DNA from: Leucobacter weissii
Lineage (GTDB): Bacteria; Actinomycetota; Actinomycetes; Actinomycetales; Microbacteriaceae
Direction: 5' to 3'
Assembly (NCBI RefSeq): GCF_017565745.1
Contig: NZ_JAGDYM010000015.1
Span: forward strand, 100,706-164,705
Length of the DNA stretch: 64,000 bases
The translations under genes and the position numbers were made by a program. Shown here piece by piece: positions 7,808 to 18,000 of the stretch (positions are counted from its first letter, which is position 1; each line of letters starts with the position of its first letter). The notes under the pieces are model-generated. The model was not told the origin of the DNA, did no database searches, and was given only the letters and a program-made list of their open reading frames with translations.

Positions 7808-8410
7808 TCAGAACTGCGGGCCGGCCGTGCGCCCGCGCTTGAGCTCGTAGAAGCCCGGCACGCTCGCCGCCGCGACGATGCCGTCCCAGAGCTGCAGCGC
7901 GAGTTCGCCGGTGGGCGCGGGGGTGACCACCGGCCCGAAGAAGGCCACGCCGTCCACCGAGATGATCGGCACGCCGACGTCTGGGCCGGCGATGTCGATC
8001 GCGTGACTCGTGTTGGCGCGCAGCTGCCCGTCGAGGTCCCCGTCGTCCGCGGTCTCGGCGAGACCGGCCTCGAGACCGAGCTCCGCCAGCGACTCGGCGA
8101 TGATCGCGTCGAAGTCGTCACGCCCGCCCGGGTGGATCCGGGTGCCGAACCCGGTGTAGAGCCCGCCGACGGCGCCTTCGCCGTGCCTGCGGCGCGTCGC
8201 CTCGACGACGCGCGCCAGGCGCAGCCCCTGCCGCTGGATCTCCGCGTAGGGCCCCGCATCCTGGCCCTCGTTCAGGATCTCCAAGGCGATCGGATGCCAG
8301 GCGACCTCGAATCCGCGCACCCGCGCGACCTCGTCGACCCAGCGGCTGGTCATCCAGCACCACGGGCAGACGGAATCGAACCAGAACTCGACCTTCGGCG
8401 CTTCGCTCAT
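7808..8410 (-). CDS. DsbA-family oxidoreductase, Rv2466c-like (mycothiol-dependent)
   Basis: The 200-residue thioredoxin-fold protein has the CxxC motif early ('FWFDSVCPWCWMTSRW', about residues 15-18) and the cis-Pro region 'VGVPIISVDGVAFFGPVV'. The CPWC motif, length and lack of a signal peptide match Mycobacterium Rv2466c, a cytoplasmic mycothiol-dependent reductase known to activate nitro-compound prodrugs. By family knowledge it would take electrons from mycothiol; the in vivo substrate is uncertain. ATG 8410 has TAGGGT (minus strand, 8417-8422) 6 nt upstream, the leaderless layout, although GGAGGC in the same gap could also act as an RBS. Confidence 0.88.
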   Translation of the reverse strand: MSEAPKVEFWFDSVCPWCWMTSRWVDEVARVRGFEVAWHPIALEILNEGQDAGPYAEIQRQGLRLARVVEATRRRHGEGAVGGLYTGFGTRIHPGGRDDFDAIIAESLAELGLEAGLAETADDGDLDGQLRANTSHAIDIAGPDVGVPIISVDGVAFFGPVVTPAPTGELALQLWDGIVAAASVPGFYELKRGRTAGPQF

Positions 8411-8636
8411 GCCTCCACCCTACTCGGGCTCCTCATCCGCCCGCCGCACACGGCCCACCACCCCCGTCCGCGGAGCCCGACCCGCCTCATCGGCGACGGG
8501 CCCTCCCGGCGTTTGCTCCGGGCCGACGTCCGTTTCCGGGCGAGCGCACATGTCGGTTTGAGGGGAACCATAGGCTGGTCACGTAGATTTGTGCGGGAAA
8601 CCGCGTTCGATCCGACGACATCCGAGAAGGAGCACC

Positions 8637-11252
8637 GTGCCTGGCACCAACCTCACCTCCACCGAGGCCCGCGAACGCGCCGGTCTCGTCACCGCGCACG
8701 GCTACGAGGTGGCGATCGACCTCACGACGGGCCCCGAGGTCTTCCGGACCCAGACGACGATCCGCTTCGACGGCACGCCGGGCGAGGCCGCCTTCGTCGA
8801 TCTCATCGCCCGCGAGGTGCTGAGCGTGGCGTTGAACGGCCTGGAGCTGGATCCCGCGGAGGTGGTCGCCGACTCGCGGATCGCGCTGCCGGAGCTGGCG
8901 GCGGAGAACGTGCTGACCGTGGTCAGCGACCAGGAGTACACCAACACCGGCGAGGGCCTGCACCGCTTCGTGGACCCTGCCGACGGCGAGGTCTACCTGT
9001 ACTCGCAGTTCGAGGTGCCCGACTCGCGCCGGGTGTTCGCCGTGTTCGAGCAGCCCGATCTCAAGGCGTCCTTCCGCTTCACCGTCACGGCGCCGGCCCG
9101 CTGGCAGATCATCAGCAATCAGCCGACGCCCGAAGCGGAGCCCGCGGGCGAGCGGGACGGCGAGGCGATCGCGGTCTGGCGCTTCGCGCCCACGCCCGTG
9201 ATCTCGAGCTACATCACGGCGCTCATCGCCGGGCCCTACCGCGCGGTGCGCTCCGAGCTGACCAGCAGCGACGGCCGCACGATCCCGCTCGGCGTGTTCT
9301 GTCGGGCCTCGCTGGGCGAGCACCTCGACGCCGACTACATCTTCGAGAAGACGCGGCAGGGCTTCGCGTTCTTCGAGCGCGAGTTCGAGGTGCCCTACCC
9401 CTTCGACAAGTACGATCAGGTGTTCGCGCCCGAGTACAACATGGGGGCGATGGAGAACGCCGGGGCGGTCACGTTCACGGAGGCGTACGTGTTCCGCAGC
9501 CAGGTGACCGACGCGATGCGGGAGCGGCGGGTCATCACGATCCTGCACGAGCTCGCCCACATGTGGTTCGGCAACCTCGTGACCATGCGCTGGTGGAACG
9601 ACCTCTGGCTCAACGAGTCGTTCGCCGAGTACATGTCGACGCTCGCCACGGCGGAGGCCACGGAATGGACCGACTGCTGGACCACCTTCGTGGCCAGCGA
9701 GAAGTCGTGGGCGTACCGGCAGGATCAGCTGCCCTCCACGCATCCCATCGTCGCGGAGATCCGCGATCTCGAGGACGTGCTCGTGAACTTCGACGGGATC
9801 ACCTACGCCAAGGGCGCCTCGGTGCTCAAGCAGCTCGTCGCCTGGGTGGGCCGGGAGCCCTTCATGCGCGGCGTGCACGACTATTTCGTGAAGCACCATC
9901 ACGGCAACACCGAGCTGGTCGACCTGCTCTCGGAGCTCGAGGCGCGCAGCGGGCGCGACCTCGCCGACTGGTCGGCGAAGTGGCTGGAGACGGCGGGCGT
10001 CAACACGCTGCGCCCGGTGTTCGAGCTCGACGCCGACGGCCGCTACGCGGGCTTCGCGATCGAGCAGACCGCCGCGGGCGAGCATCCGACGCTGCGGCCG
10101 CACCGTATCGCGGTCGGGCTGTATGCGAAGGATCCCGGCGCCGGGACGGATCCCGACGGCGCCGCGATCCTGCGCCGCACGCACCGGATCGAGCTCGATG
10201 TCGACGGCTCCCGCACCGAGGTGCCGGAGCTCGTCGGCGTCGCGCAGCCCGATCTGCTGCTGCTCAACGACGACGATCTGAGCTACGCGAAGATCCGGCT
10301 CGATGAGCGGTCGCTCGCCACAGCGACCGATCACCTCGGAGGGATCGAGGATCCGCTCGCGCGCTCCCTCGTCTGGGGCACGCTGTGGGACCAGACACGG
10401 GACGGCGAGCTCCCCGCCTCCCGCTTCGTCGAAGTGGTACTCGTCCACGCGGCTGCGGAGACGAACTCGACCACGCTGCGCACGCTGATCGGACAACTGC
10501 TGCTCGCGGCCTCATCCTACGTCGCCCCCGAGCGGCGCGCCGAGACGATCGAGCGAGTCGCGGACGCGCTCTGGAAGCTGGCCGTCGACGCCGAGCCCGG
10601 CGGAGACCCCCAGTTCCAGTTCGTGAAGGCCTTCGCGCAGCTCGCCGCCACCGACGACCAACTGGACACCGTGCTGGCGCTGCTCGAGGAGCGCACCCCC
10701 CTCGACGGGCTCGACATCGACACGGACCTGGGTTGGGAGTTGCTGATCTCGCTCGCCGCGGGTGGACGGGCGACCGCCGAGGAGATCGACGCCGCGCTGG
10801 CCGACGACCGGACGGCCACCGGCCAGCAGTCGGCGGCGCACGCCCGTGCGGCGCTGCCGACCGCCTCGGACAAGGCGGCGGCCTGGGCGTCGGTGTTCGA
10901 CCGCGCCGGACTGCCGAATGCGATCGTGCGCTCCACCGGGCTCGGGTTCCTCCGCGCCCACGACCGCACGGTGCTCGAGCCGTACGTGAGCCGTTTCTTC
11001 GAGGCGGTTCGGGGCATCTGGGATTCACGGAGCCACGCCATCGTCGAGGAGATCATCGACGGCTTCTATCCGGCGCCGCTCGCGAGCGAGCCGCTGCGGG
11101 ATGCGACCTCGACCTGGCTCGAGACCAACCGCGACGCTCCCCCGGCGCTGCGGCGACTGATCGTGGAGCACCTCGCGGGAGTGGAGCGGGCGCTCGCCGC
11201 TCAGGCGGCCGACGGCGGCACCCCTCCGGGAACAGCGGAAACCGCGGTGTGA
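8637..11252 (+). CDS. pepN: Aminopeptidase N (M1 family)
   Basis: This cytosolic zinc metallopeptidase releases N-terminal residues from peptides. The 871-residue protein contains the exopeptidase motif GAMEN ('NMGAMENAGAVTF', about residue 270) and the zinc site HELAH-x18-E ('HELAHMWFGNLVTMRW' then 'NESFAEYMS'), followed by the long helical ERAP1_C-like domain. GTG at 8637 is chosen: AGAAGGAG lies 4-5 nt upstream and the family N-terminus ('PGTNLTSTEARERA') starts there; 16 upstream in-frame codons look non-coding. It is followed after 1 nt by the mscS-like gene and then glbO, forming a compact three-gene cluster. Confidence 0.96.
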   Translation: MPGTNLTSTEARERAGLVTAHGYEVAIDLTTGPEVFRTQTTIRFDGTPGEAAFVDLIAREVLSVALNGLELDPAEVVADSRIALPELAAENVLTVVSDQEYTNTGEGLHRFVDPADGEVYLYSQFEVPDSRRVFAVFEQPDLKASFRFTVTAPARWQIISNQPTPEAEPAGERDGEAIAVWRFAPTPVISSYITALIAGPYRAVRSELTSSDGRTIPLGVFCRASLGEHLDADYIFEKTRQGFAFFEREFEVPYPFDKYDQVFAPEYNMGAMENAGAVTFTEAYVFRSQVTDAMRERRVITILHELAHMWFGNLVTMRWWNDLWLNESFAEYMSTLATAEATEWTDCWTTFVASEKSWAYRQDQLPSTHPIVAEIRDLEDVLVNFDGITYAKGASVLKQLVAWVGREPFMRGVHDYFVKHHHGNTELVDLLSELEARSGRDLADWSAKWLETAGVNTLRPVFELDADGRYAGFAIEQTAAGEHPTLRPHRIAVGLYAKDPGAGTDPDGAAILRRTHRIELDVDGSRTEVPELVGVAQPDLLLLNDDDLSYAKIRLDERSLATATDHLGGIEDPLARSLVWGTLWDQTRDGELPASRFVEVVLVHAAAETNSTTLRTLIGQLLLAASSYVAPERRAETIERVADALWKLAVDAEPGGDPQFQFVKAFAQLAATDDQLDTVLALLEERTPLDGLDIDTDLGWELLISLAAGGRATAEEIDAALADDRTATGQQSAAHARAALPTASDKAAAWASVFDRAGLPNAIVRSTGLGFLRAHDRTVLEPYVSRFFEAVRGIWDSRSHAIVEEIIDGFYPAPLASEPLRDATSTWLETNRDAPPALRRLIVEHLAGVERALAAQAADGGTPPGTAETAV

Positions 11253-11253
11253 C

Positions 11254-12147
11254 ATGGCCGAGTTCTGGGCGGCGGTCGCCGATTTCTTCGAGCAGTACCA
11301 GGTGCTGTTCCGCATCCTGCTGATCATCGCCGCCGCGCTGTTCGCGAACTGGCTGCTGCGGCTGATCCTCCATCGCGCGGTGCACGGGGTGGTGCGCGGC
11401 GTGAAGCGGGCGAACCAGGTCGATGCGACGCAGGAGCTGCTCGCCGCCCCGCAGCTCAAGGCCCGTGCGGTGCAGCGCACGCGCACCCTCGGCACGGTGG
11501 GTCGCCACGTGATCAGCTGGACGATCGCGGTGATCGCGGTGATCCTGATCCTGAGCCAGCTCGGCGTGAACCTCGCGGCGCTGCTCACCTCGGCGGGGAT
11601 CGTGGCGGCGGGTCTCGCCTTCGGCGCCCAGAACATCGTGAAGGACATCCTGAACGGCATCTTCATGGTGTTCGAGGATCAGCTCGGGGTGGGCGACATG
11701 GTCACCATAGATCAGATCACCGGGACTGTCGAGGATGTAGGGATCAGGGTCACCAAGGTGCGCGCGTTCGACGGCACCCTGTGGTTCATCAGGAACGGCG
11801 AGATCCTGACCCTCGGCAACGTGTCGCAGGGCTGGGGCCGGGCGATCATCGACATCACGGTCGACGCCGAGGCGGACCTGGACGCGGTGGAGCGCGTCGC
11901 CCTGGAGAGCGCCCGCGACCTCATCGAATCCCCCGAGTTCGCACGGCGTGTGACGGGCGGACCCGAGATGCTCGGCCTGGAATCGGTGTTCGGCGATCGT
12001 GCGACCCTCCGGTTGACGCTGCGCACGCGCCCCGAGGCGCAGTTCGCGGTGCAGCGCGAGTTGCGGGCGAAGATCAAGAAACGGTTCGGACAGCTCGGCA
12101 TCCAGCTCGCGGCGGAGATCCCGAAACCGTCGGGAGGCGCGGCGTGA
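11254..12147 (+). CDS. Mechanosensitive ion channel, MscS family
   Basis: The 297-residue protein has an N-terminal span (about residues 14-34), a second span near 85-105 ('VISWTIAVIAVILILSQLG'), and the pore-lining TM3 with its Gly/Ala-rich helix ('LTSAGIVAAGLAFGAQNIVK'), followed by the beta domain ('EDQLGVGDMVTID', 'ITGTVEDVGIRVTKVRA'). This is the standard MscS core, which opens under membrane tension on hypo-osmotic shock. ATG 11254 lies 1 nt after the pepN stop, and the stop overlaps the glbO start as GTGA, so expression with pepN is likely. Confidence 0.92.
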   Translation: MAEFWAAVADFFEQYQVLFRILLIIAAALFANWLLRLILHRAVHGVVRGVKRANQVDATQELLAAPQLKARAVQRTRTLGTVGRHVISWTIAVIAVILILSQLGVNLAALLTSAGIVAAGLAFGAQNIVKDILNGIFMVFEDQLGVGDMVTIDQITGTVEDVGIRVTKVRAFDGTLWFIRNGEILTLGNVSQGWGRAIIDITVDAEADLDAVERVALESARDLIESPEFARRVTGGPEMLGLESVFGDRATLRLTLRTRPEAQFAVQRELRAKIKKRFGQLGIQLAAEIPKPSGGAA

Positions 12148-12611
12148 CCGCCCCGGCGCCGGAGGAGCGGAGCGGAGCGCCCAAGCCGAACCTCACGCTG
12201 CGCCAGGGAGAGGCCGGCCCGGCGATCACCGAGACGCTGTGGTCCCAGGTCGGCGGCACCGCGACCTTCGAACGGCTCGTCCAGTCGTTCTATCGGAGAG
12301 TGCGGGAGGATCCCGTACTGGCGCCGATGTATCCGGAGGACGATTGGGACGGCGCGATCTGGCGTCTGCGAGCCTTCCTCGAGCAGTACTGGGGCGGGCC
12401 GACGAGCTACTCGGAGCAGCGCGGTCATCCCAGACTGAGGATGCGCCATGCGCCCTTCCCCGTCACCCCTGAGGCGAAGGATCACTGGCTGCAGCACATG
12501 CACGCGGCGCTGGACGAAGCGGCACTGCCGCCCATGCACGACACGGCGTTCAGGGACTACATCGAACGAGCCGCGCTGGCGATGGTCAATCGACTCGATC
12601 GCGAACTATAA
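12144..12611 (+). CDS. glbO: Group II truncated hemoglobin (trHbO)
   Basis: The 155-residue protein ends in a complete 2-on-2 globin: 'FERLVQSFYRRVREDPVLAP', 'MYPEDDWDGAIWRLRAFLEQ', 'YWGGPTSYSEQRGHPRLRMR'. The proximal heme His lies in the HPRLRMRH segment, and 'WLQHMHAALD' contains the group II Trp G8. Mycobacterial GlbO binds O2 tightly and is linked to respiration and redox defence. An extension of about 27 residues rich in Pro/Glu precedes the globin. GTG 12144 overlaps the mscS-like stop as GTGA, giving the start. Confidence 0.93.
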   Translation: MTAPAPEERSGAPKPNLTLRQGEAGPAITETLWSQVGGTATFERLVQSFYRRVREDPVLAPMYPEDDWDGAIWRLRAFLEQYWGGPTSYSEQRGHPRLRMRHAPFPVTPEAKDHWLQHMHAALDEAALPPMHDTAFRDYIERAALAMVNRLDREL

Positions 12612-12935
12612 CAACTCGGCCACGACCTCGCCGTCGGCTTGGCCCGACCCGCCGGCCGGAGTAGCGTCGGACGCAACCTGAGGCTCGTTCAACGGCGAGC
12701 GCGCCCCAGGTTCATCTCCTTCCGACCGGCCCGATCCCCGGATCCCCGGATTCCTTCTTCGGCCGAGCCGGATGTCGCCCTTCTCCGCGGCTCACATTTT
12801 CTTTTTCGCAGAAATTTCACGAAACTTCACCCCCGTTCCACGGCCCGATCCGCTTCTGAGGTGGCCCAGAGTAGAAGTACGCGATCTCGCGCAGAGCGAT
12901 CGCGGACTCACAGCCACCAGACATAAGGAACGATC
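12612..12935 (+). promoter_or_regulatory. aceA upstream region with candidate operator
   Basis: This 324-bp stretch has no convincing gene. Around 12798-12830 it is unusually A/T-rich and contains TTTCG-N10-CGAAA, made of two overlapping TTTC..GAAA palindromes, a plausible site for a carbon-source regulator of aceA. RamB and GlxR regulate aceA in Corynebacterium, but I cannot assign this site to either. AAGGAAC lies 6-7 nt before the aceA ATG as a weak RBS. Confidence 0.4.
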
Positions 12936-14531
12936 ATGACTGCTTTCCGCGACGACTTCGAGGCCGTGCAGGCGCTCAAGGGGCACAACGGCTCAGGCTG
13001 GGATGCGATCAACCCAGAGTACGTCGCCCGCATGCGGGCGCAGAACCGCTTCAGGACGGGGCTCGAGATCGCGCAGTACACCGCCGACATCATGCGCCGC
13101 GATATGGCCGAGTACGATGCCGACTCCTCGGTCTACACGCAGTCGCTCGGCGTCTGGCACGGCTTCATCGGCCAGCAGAAGCTGATCTCGATCAAGAAGC
13201 ACCTGAAGAGCACGAACAAGCGCTACCTGTACCTCTCGGGCTGGATGGTGGCCGCCCTGCGCTCGGAGTTCGGCCCCCTGCCCGACCAGTCGATGCACGA
13301 GAAGACCTCGGTGCCCGCGCTCATCGAGGAGCTCTACACCTTCCTCCGCCAGGCCGACGCCCGCGAGCTGGATCTGCTCTTCACCCAGCTCGACGAGGCG
13401 CGTCTGGCCGGCGACGAGACCGCTGTGGAGTTCATCCAGTCGCAGATCGACAACTACGAGACCCACGTCGTGCCGATCATCGCCGACATCGATGCGGGCT
13501 TCGGCAACCCGGAGGCGACCTACCTCCTCGCCAAGAAGATGATCGAGGCCGGCGCCTGCGCCATCCAGATCGAGAACCAGGTCTCGGACGAGAAGCAGTG
13601 CGGCCACCAGGACGGCAAGGTCACGGTGCCGCACGAGGACTTCCTCGCGAAGATCAACGCCGTCCGCTACGCCTTCCTCGAACTCGGTATCGACAACGGC
13701 GTGATCGTCGCCCGCACCGATTCGCTCGGCGCCGGCCTCACCCAGAAGCTCGCCGTCAGCAGCACCCCCGGCGACCTGGGCGACCAGTACAATTCCTTCC
13801 TCGACGTCGAGGAGATCTCGGAGGCGGAACTCGGCAACGGCGACGTGGTCATCAAGCGGGACGGCAAGCTCCTGCGCCCCAGGCGCCTCGCCAGCAACCT
13901 GTACCAGTTCCGCACGGGCACCGGCGAGGACCGCGTGGTGCTCGACTGCATCACGTCCCTCCAGAACGGCGCCGACCTGCTCTGGATCGAGACCGAGAAG
14001 CCCCACGTCGAGCAGATCGCGAGCATGGTGGATCGCATCCGCGAGGTCATCCCGAACGCGAAGCTCGTCTACAACAACAGCCCCTCGTTCAACTGGACCC
14101 TCAACTTCCGCCAGCAGGCCTACGACCTGCTCGCCGAGCAGGGCCAGGACGTCTCGGCCTACGATCGCGACAAGCTGATGAGCGTGGAGTACGACGGAAC
14201 CGAACTCGCCCGGCTCGCGGATGAGAAGATCCGCACCTTCCAGCGCGACGGCTCCGCCCGGGCCGGCATCTTCCACCACCTCATCACCCTGCCGACCTAT
14301 CACACTGCGGCGCTGTCGACGGACAACCTCGCCAAGGGCTACTTCGGCGACGAGGGCATGCTCACCTACGTGCGCGACGTGCAGCGTCGCGAGATCCGCG
14401 AGGGCATCGCCACGGTCAAGCACCAGAACATGGCCGGCAGCGACCTGGGCGACAACCACAAGGAGTACTTCGCCGGCGACGCCGCGCTCAAGGCGGGCGG
14501 CAAGGACAACACCATGAACCAGTTCGGCTGA
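12936..14531 (+). CDS. aceA: Isocitrate lyase (long, 531-residue type)
   Basis: The enzyme cleaves isocitrate to glyoxylate and succinate, the first step of the glyoxylate shunt for growth on acetate or fatty acids. The 531-residue protein has the Mg site 'PIIADIDAGFGNPEATYLL' and the catalytic-loop Cys222 in 'SDEKQCGHQDGKVTVPHEDF', then 'VYNNSPSFNWTLNF' and the C-terminal lid around 'GDEGMLTYVRDVQRREIREG'. The KQCGH variant (instead of KKCGH) and the length match the Pseudomonas aeruginosa-type AceA rather than the approximately 430-residue E. coli/Mycobacterium ICL1 form. A strong GC hairpin follows 12 nt after the stop. No malate synthase gene is adjacent. Confidence 0.96.
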   Translation: MTAFRDDFEAVQALKGHNGSGWDAINPEYVARMRAQNRFRTGLEIAQYTADIMRRDMAEYDADSSVYTQSLGVWHGFIGQQKLISIKKHLKSTNKRYLYLSGWMVAALRSEFGPLPDQSMHEKTSVPALIEELYTFLRQADARELDLLFTQLDEARLAGDETAVEFIQSQIDNYETHVVPIIADIDAGFGNPEATYLLAKKMIEAGACAIQIENQVSDEKQCGHQDGKVTVPHEDFLAKINAVRYAFLELGIDNGVIVARTDSLGAGLTQKLAVSSTPGDLGDQYNSFLDVEEISEAELGNGDVVIKRDGKLLRPRRLASNLYQFRTGTGEDRVVLDCITSLQNGADLLWIETEKPHVEQIASMVDRIREVIPNAKLVYNNSPSFNWTLNFRQQAYDLLAEQGQDVSAYDRDKLMSVEYDGTELARLADEKIRTFQRDGSARAGIFHHLITLPTYHTAALSTDNLAKGYFGDEGMLTYVRDVQRREIREGIATVKHQNMAGSDLGDNHKEYFAGDAALKAGGKDNTMNQFG

Positions 14532-14543
14532 TTCCGCTCCGAC

Positions 14544-14577
14544 GGACGGGGGCTCGGCTTCGGCCGCGCCCCCGTCC
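14544..14577 (+). terminator. aceA terminator hairpin
   Basis: A perfect 10-bp stem (GGACGGGGGC at 14544-14553, complement at 14568-14577) with a 14-nt loop begins 13 nt after the aceA stop. No T-tract follows, which is common for actinobacterial terminators. Confidence 0.75.
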
Positions 14578-14629
14578 AGTCTGGCGGTCGCCCCGCACGC
14601 TACGCAGAGCCGACCCCAAGGGCCACGAG

Positions 14630-14767
14630 GCCGAGGGTCGCCTATGGGCGACCGGCACCGATCGACAACGCGAATGCGCTGCTTGCGCACGCGGTGCGCC
14701 GAGGTGTTGATCACAAATGCCGAGGGTCGCCTATGGGCGACCGGCACCGATCGACAACGCGAATGCG
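14630..14767. repeat. 49-bp direct repeat next to tRNA-Arg
   Basis: An identical 49 bp occurs at 14630-14678 and 14719-14767, 89 bp apart. Each copy contains the hairpin GGTCGCC-TATG-GGCGACC. The right copy ends inside the hairpin just 3' of the tRNA gene, so this looks like a duplication of the tRNA's downstream region. No integrase or element lies between the copies, so attachment sites are unlikely. Confidence 0.8.
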
Positions 14768-14774
14768 TTGTCGA
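14751..14774 (-). terminator. Hairpin downstream of tRNA-Arg
   Basis: A perfect 10-bp stem (TCGACAACGC, 14751-14760, with 14765-14774) and a 4-nt loop lies 6 nt past the 3' end of the tRNA on the minus strand. A second hairpin follows further downstream. This is a likely transcript end or processing guide, with no T-run. Confidence 0.55.
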
Positions 14775-14780
14775 CTTCGG

Positions 14781-14853
14781 TGCCCCCGGCAGGATTCGAA
14801 CCTGCGACCAACGGATTAGAAGGCCGTTGCTCTATCCACTGAGCTACGGAGGC
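14781..14853 (-). tRNA. tRNA-Arg (anticodon TCT)
   Basis: The 73-nt cloverleaf reads from 14853 down to 14781. The 7-bp acceptor stem is GCCTCCG/CGGGGGC (one G-U pair), the D arm GCTC..GAGC, the anticodon loop CTTCTAA gives TCT, and the T arm is CAGG-TTCGAAT-CCTG. The discriminator is A and CCA is not encoded. It reads AGA, a rare codon in this GC-rich genome. Confidence 0.95.
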
Positions 14854-15008
14854 CACCGGACTAGCGTATCGCAGGCCGCAAAGGGCACCCCGCCCCCCGG
14901 TACGCACCGGGACGCGTGCGCGCACGCCATCATCCGTTCACCTTCGAGTCGCCTGCGGTTCACCTGCGCGCAACCAGCCGGTTGATCGCGGTCCATACTT
15001 TTTGAGGC

Positions 15009-18000
15009 ATGTCACTCGCCTCCGCGCTTCGCCCGTTTCGCACGTCCGTCGCCGCTCTCGTGGCCGGGAGCCTGGTGCTCTCCGGTCTCGTGGCCGGCGC
15101 CTCCCCCGCGCTGGCGGAGACCGAGCCGGCTCCGCCCCTCGTCATCACCGAGATCATGCCGGACAACGCCGGCACGCCGGGCGATCAGGACTACTACGAG
15201 TTCTTCGAGGTCACGAACACGACCGACGCCGACATCGACTTCGCGGACTACCAGCTGAGATACCACAACGCGGCGTGGCTCTCCGTGGTGGAGCCGGGGA
15301 CGAGCACGGCACTGGACCAGGTCACGATCCCGGCGAACGGCACCGCGGTCTTCTGGCTGCGCTACGCGGTCGGCACCGGCGAGTCCGCCGTGACCCAGTG
15401 GCAGCTCTCCGAGCAGGACTTCCGAGGCCACTTCGGCGACGCGGAATCGAGCTACCCGCTCTTCCACGTCATCGGCCAGAGCGGCTTCTCCAACTCCGAC
15501 ACGCGCGCGCTCCGCATCTTCGACGGCACGAGAACGGACATCGTCTCCGAGTCCCACTACACCCGGCCCACGACCAACAAGGGCAAGTCCGATCACTTCA
15601 CCCTGCCCGCCACCGGAGCGGTGCTCACGGATTCGGTCGCGGACGATCCCACCCCCGGCACGGTAGACCCGAGCCAGCTCGTCAGACCGACGACTCAGGA
15701 GCCCGAGCCCGAGAAGGTGCTCGGCAACTCCGGCAACGCGAGCGCGATCTCGCCGCTCGTCATCACCGAGATCAACGGCGACAACGTCGGCGCCGACAAC
15801 TGGGAGTTCCTCGAGGTCACGAACACGACCGATAGCGCCATCGACCTCGATGCCGAGGGCATCTCGATCCGCTACCACACGAGCAAGTGGAACGCCGGCA
15901 CGGTGCAGCCGCGCATCCACCTCGAGGGCGAGAACGACTCCCCCGCGGTCATCCCGGCGGGCGGCATCGCCGTGTTCTGGATGAACTACGGCGAAGGCGA
16001 CGCCCGCCGCGGCCTGAGCAAGGCGGAGTTCCGCTCCTTCTACGGCATCGACGCCGATACGCTGGTCTACCGCTTCGGCAATCAGGCGGGTTTCGCGAAC
16101 GGCGGCGACCGCGGCTTCAGCCTCACCGACGAGTCCGGCACGATCACCCGCGCCTGGGTTCCCGCGGACGACGGCAACAGCTCCACCCCCTGGAACGCGC
16201 AGTTCGGCGTGCCGGACCTGATCGGCAGCGCCGACGCCCGGCTGCTCGCCCACACCCACGGTTCCGAGGTCGCGCCGACGCCCGGCGGCATCGCGATCGA
16301 GCAGGTCACGAGCGCTCTCGACCGCCCGACGGATCCCGAGCTGGATGCACCGCTCCTGCAGATCACCGAGCTCGCGCCCGACACGGCGAACGTGAGCGGA
16401 TCCGACGCCTACGAGTTCGTCGAGGTCTACAACGCATCGGATGCGCCGGTGAGCTGGGGCGACTACACGCTCAACTACCTCTACACCGACAACGACCTCA
16501 CCTCCCCCGTCGCCACCTCCTCGACGCTGTGGCCGTCGGTCCCGGCCGATCCGGTGATCCAGCCCGGCAAGACCCTCGTGCTCTGGGTGAAGAATCCGAC
16601 TGTCGTGTCCGCCGGCCTCACCGTCGCTGACTTCAACACCGCCTTCGGCACCGATCTCGCGCTCGGCACCGACATCGTCGAGATGTACAACGGCGGCATG
16701 GCCAACGGCGGTTCGCGCGGCATCCAGGTGCAGACGAACACGGGATACGACATCAGCCGCGCATACTACTTCGCGGACGATCAGACCACGCCGACCACCG
16801 CGATCCAGTACGCCTGGAACCCCGGCGCGGGCGGCCATCTGTGGAGCCCCACCCCCGCGGACGGCACCGTGCAGACGATGACGAAGCTCGCCCCGCCCAC
16901 GCCCGGCGCCGTCTCGGACGATCAGGTCTCGCGCGGGCTGGTGCCCGCATTCCCCGCCGGCAGCGCGCCCGAGATCACCGATCTCACCGGCAGCACCGAG
17001 ATTCCCGAGACCGAAGGGCTCGAACTCGGCTTCGACGTGACGGACGACCTGCTCGTGCGCTCGGTCCGCCTCGAGCTGACCGACAATCTCGGCGCCACCG
17101 AGACCCGCAGCCTCGTGCGCTCCGGAACCGATCGCTACACCTTCAGCGTCCCAGCCGTCGATCTGCTCGGCAAGCGCTGGATCGAGTACACGGTCACCGC
17201 GAGCGACGGAGCGCAGACGAGCACGCTCGGACCGGTGCGGGTCGACCTGATCGAGGGCGAGCCGGAACCCCTGCGCATCGGGCTCGCCGAGGGGCAGTTC
17301 GTCCGCGGCGACACCCGGGTCGCGGCGACGACCTCGGGAGACCCCTCCGACCTCTCGCTCGCCATCGACGGGCAGAGCGTCGCGGACCCGGTGCCGTCGC
17401 TCGAGGCGAGTCCCGTCTTCGCCTTCGAGGCGACCGCCACCGACGCCTTCTTCCGCAACGGCGTGAAGCTCGGCGACGACGTGCTCACGATCTTCGATGA
17501 GGGCTTCTACTCCCGGATCGAGACGGTGGACGCCGAAGTGCCGGTCGACCGGGTCGTTCGGGGCCAGGAGCTCACCCTCACCGTCGTAGCGGGGACCAAG
17601 GCCTGGCCCCAGGCGGATCCGAACGAGAACAACGACGACTTCTCCGCCATGAACTTCCGGCTCGCGCTGCCGGACGGTCGCGTGCTGCATCCGACGAGCT
17701 GCGCCACCACCAAGGAGGCCGGCGGCGCAGAGACGGCGCCCGCACCCTACACGTGCCCCGCGGACCCCACGACCAGGGTGGGCTTCAGCGACGCCGGGCT
17801 CGTCTCGCTGCTCCTGACCTTCACCGTGCCGGACGACGCCTTCGACTCCCTCGCGACCGTGTGGGACACCGCGGCGGTGGCGGACGGCGAGCACGCGGTG
17901 ACCGCGACCGCCGGCTCCGAGACCGTCGCCCGCAGCGTCCGGGTGGACAACACCGCTCCGGCCCTCAGCAGCGGCATCGAGCAGGGCAAGACCTACCGCG

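Noticed and set aside
14630..14767. 49-bp repeats read as attL/attR of an integrated island at tRNA-Arg
   Set aside because: Only 40 bp lie between the copies, neither copy contains tRNA sequence beyond the flank, and no integrase is nearby.
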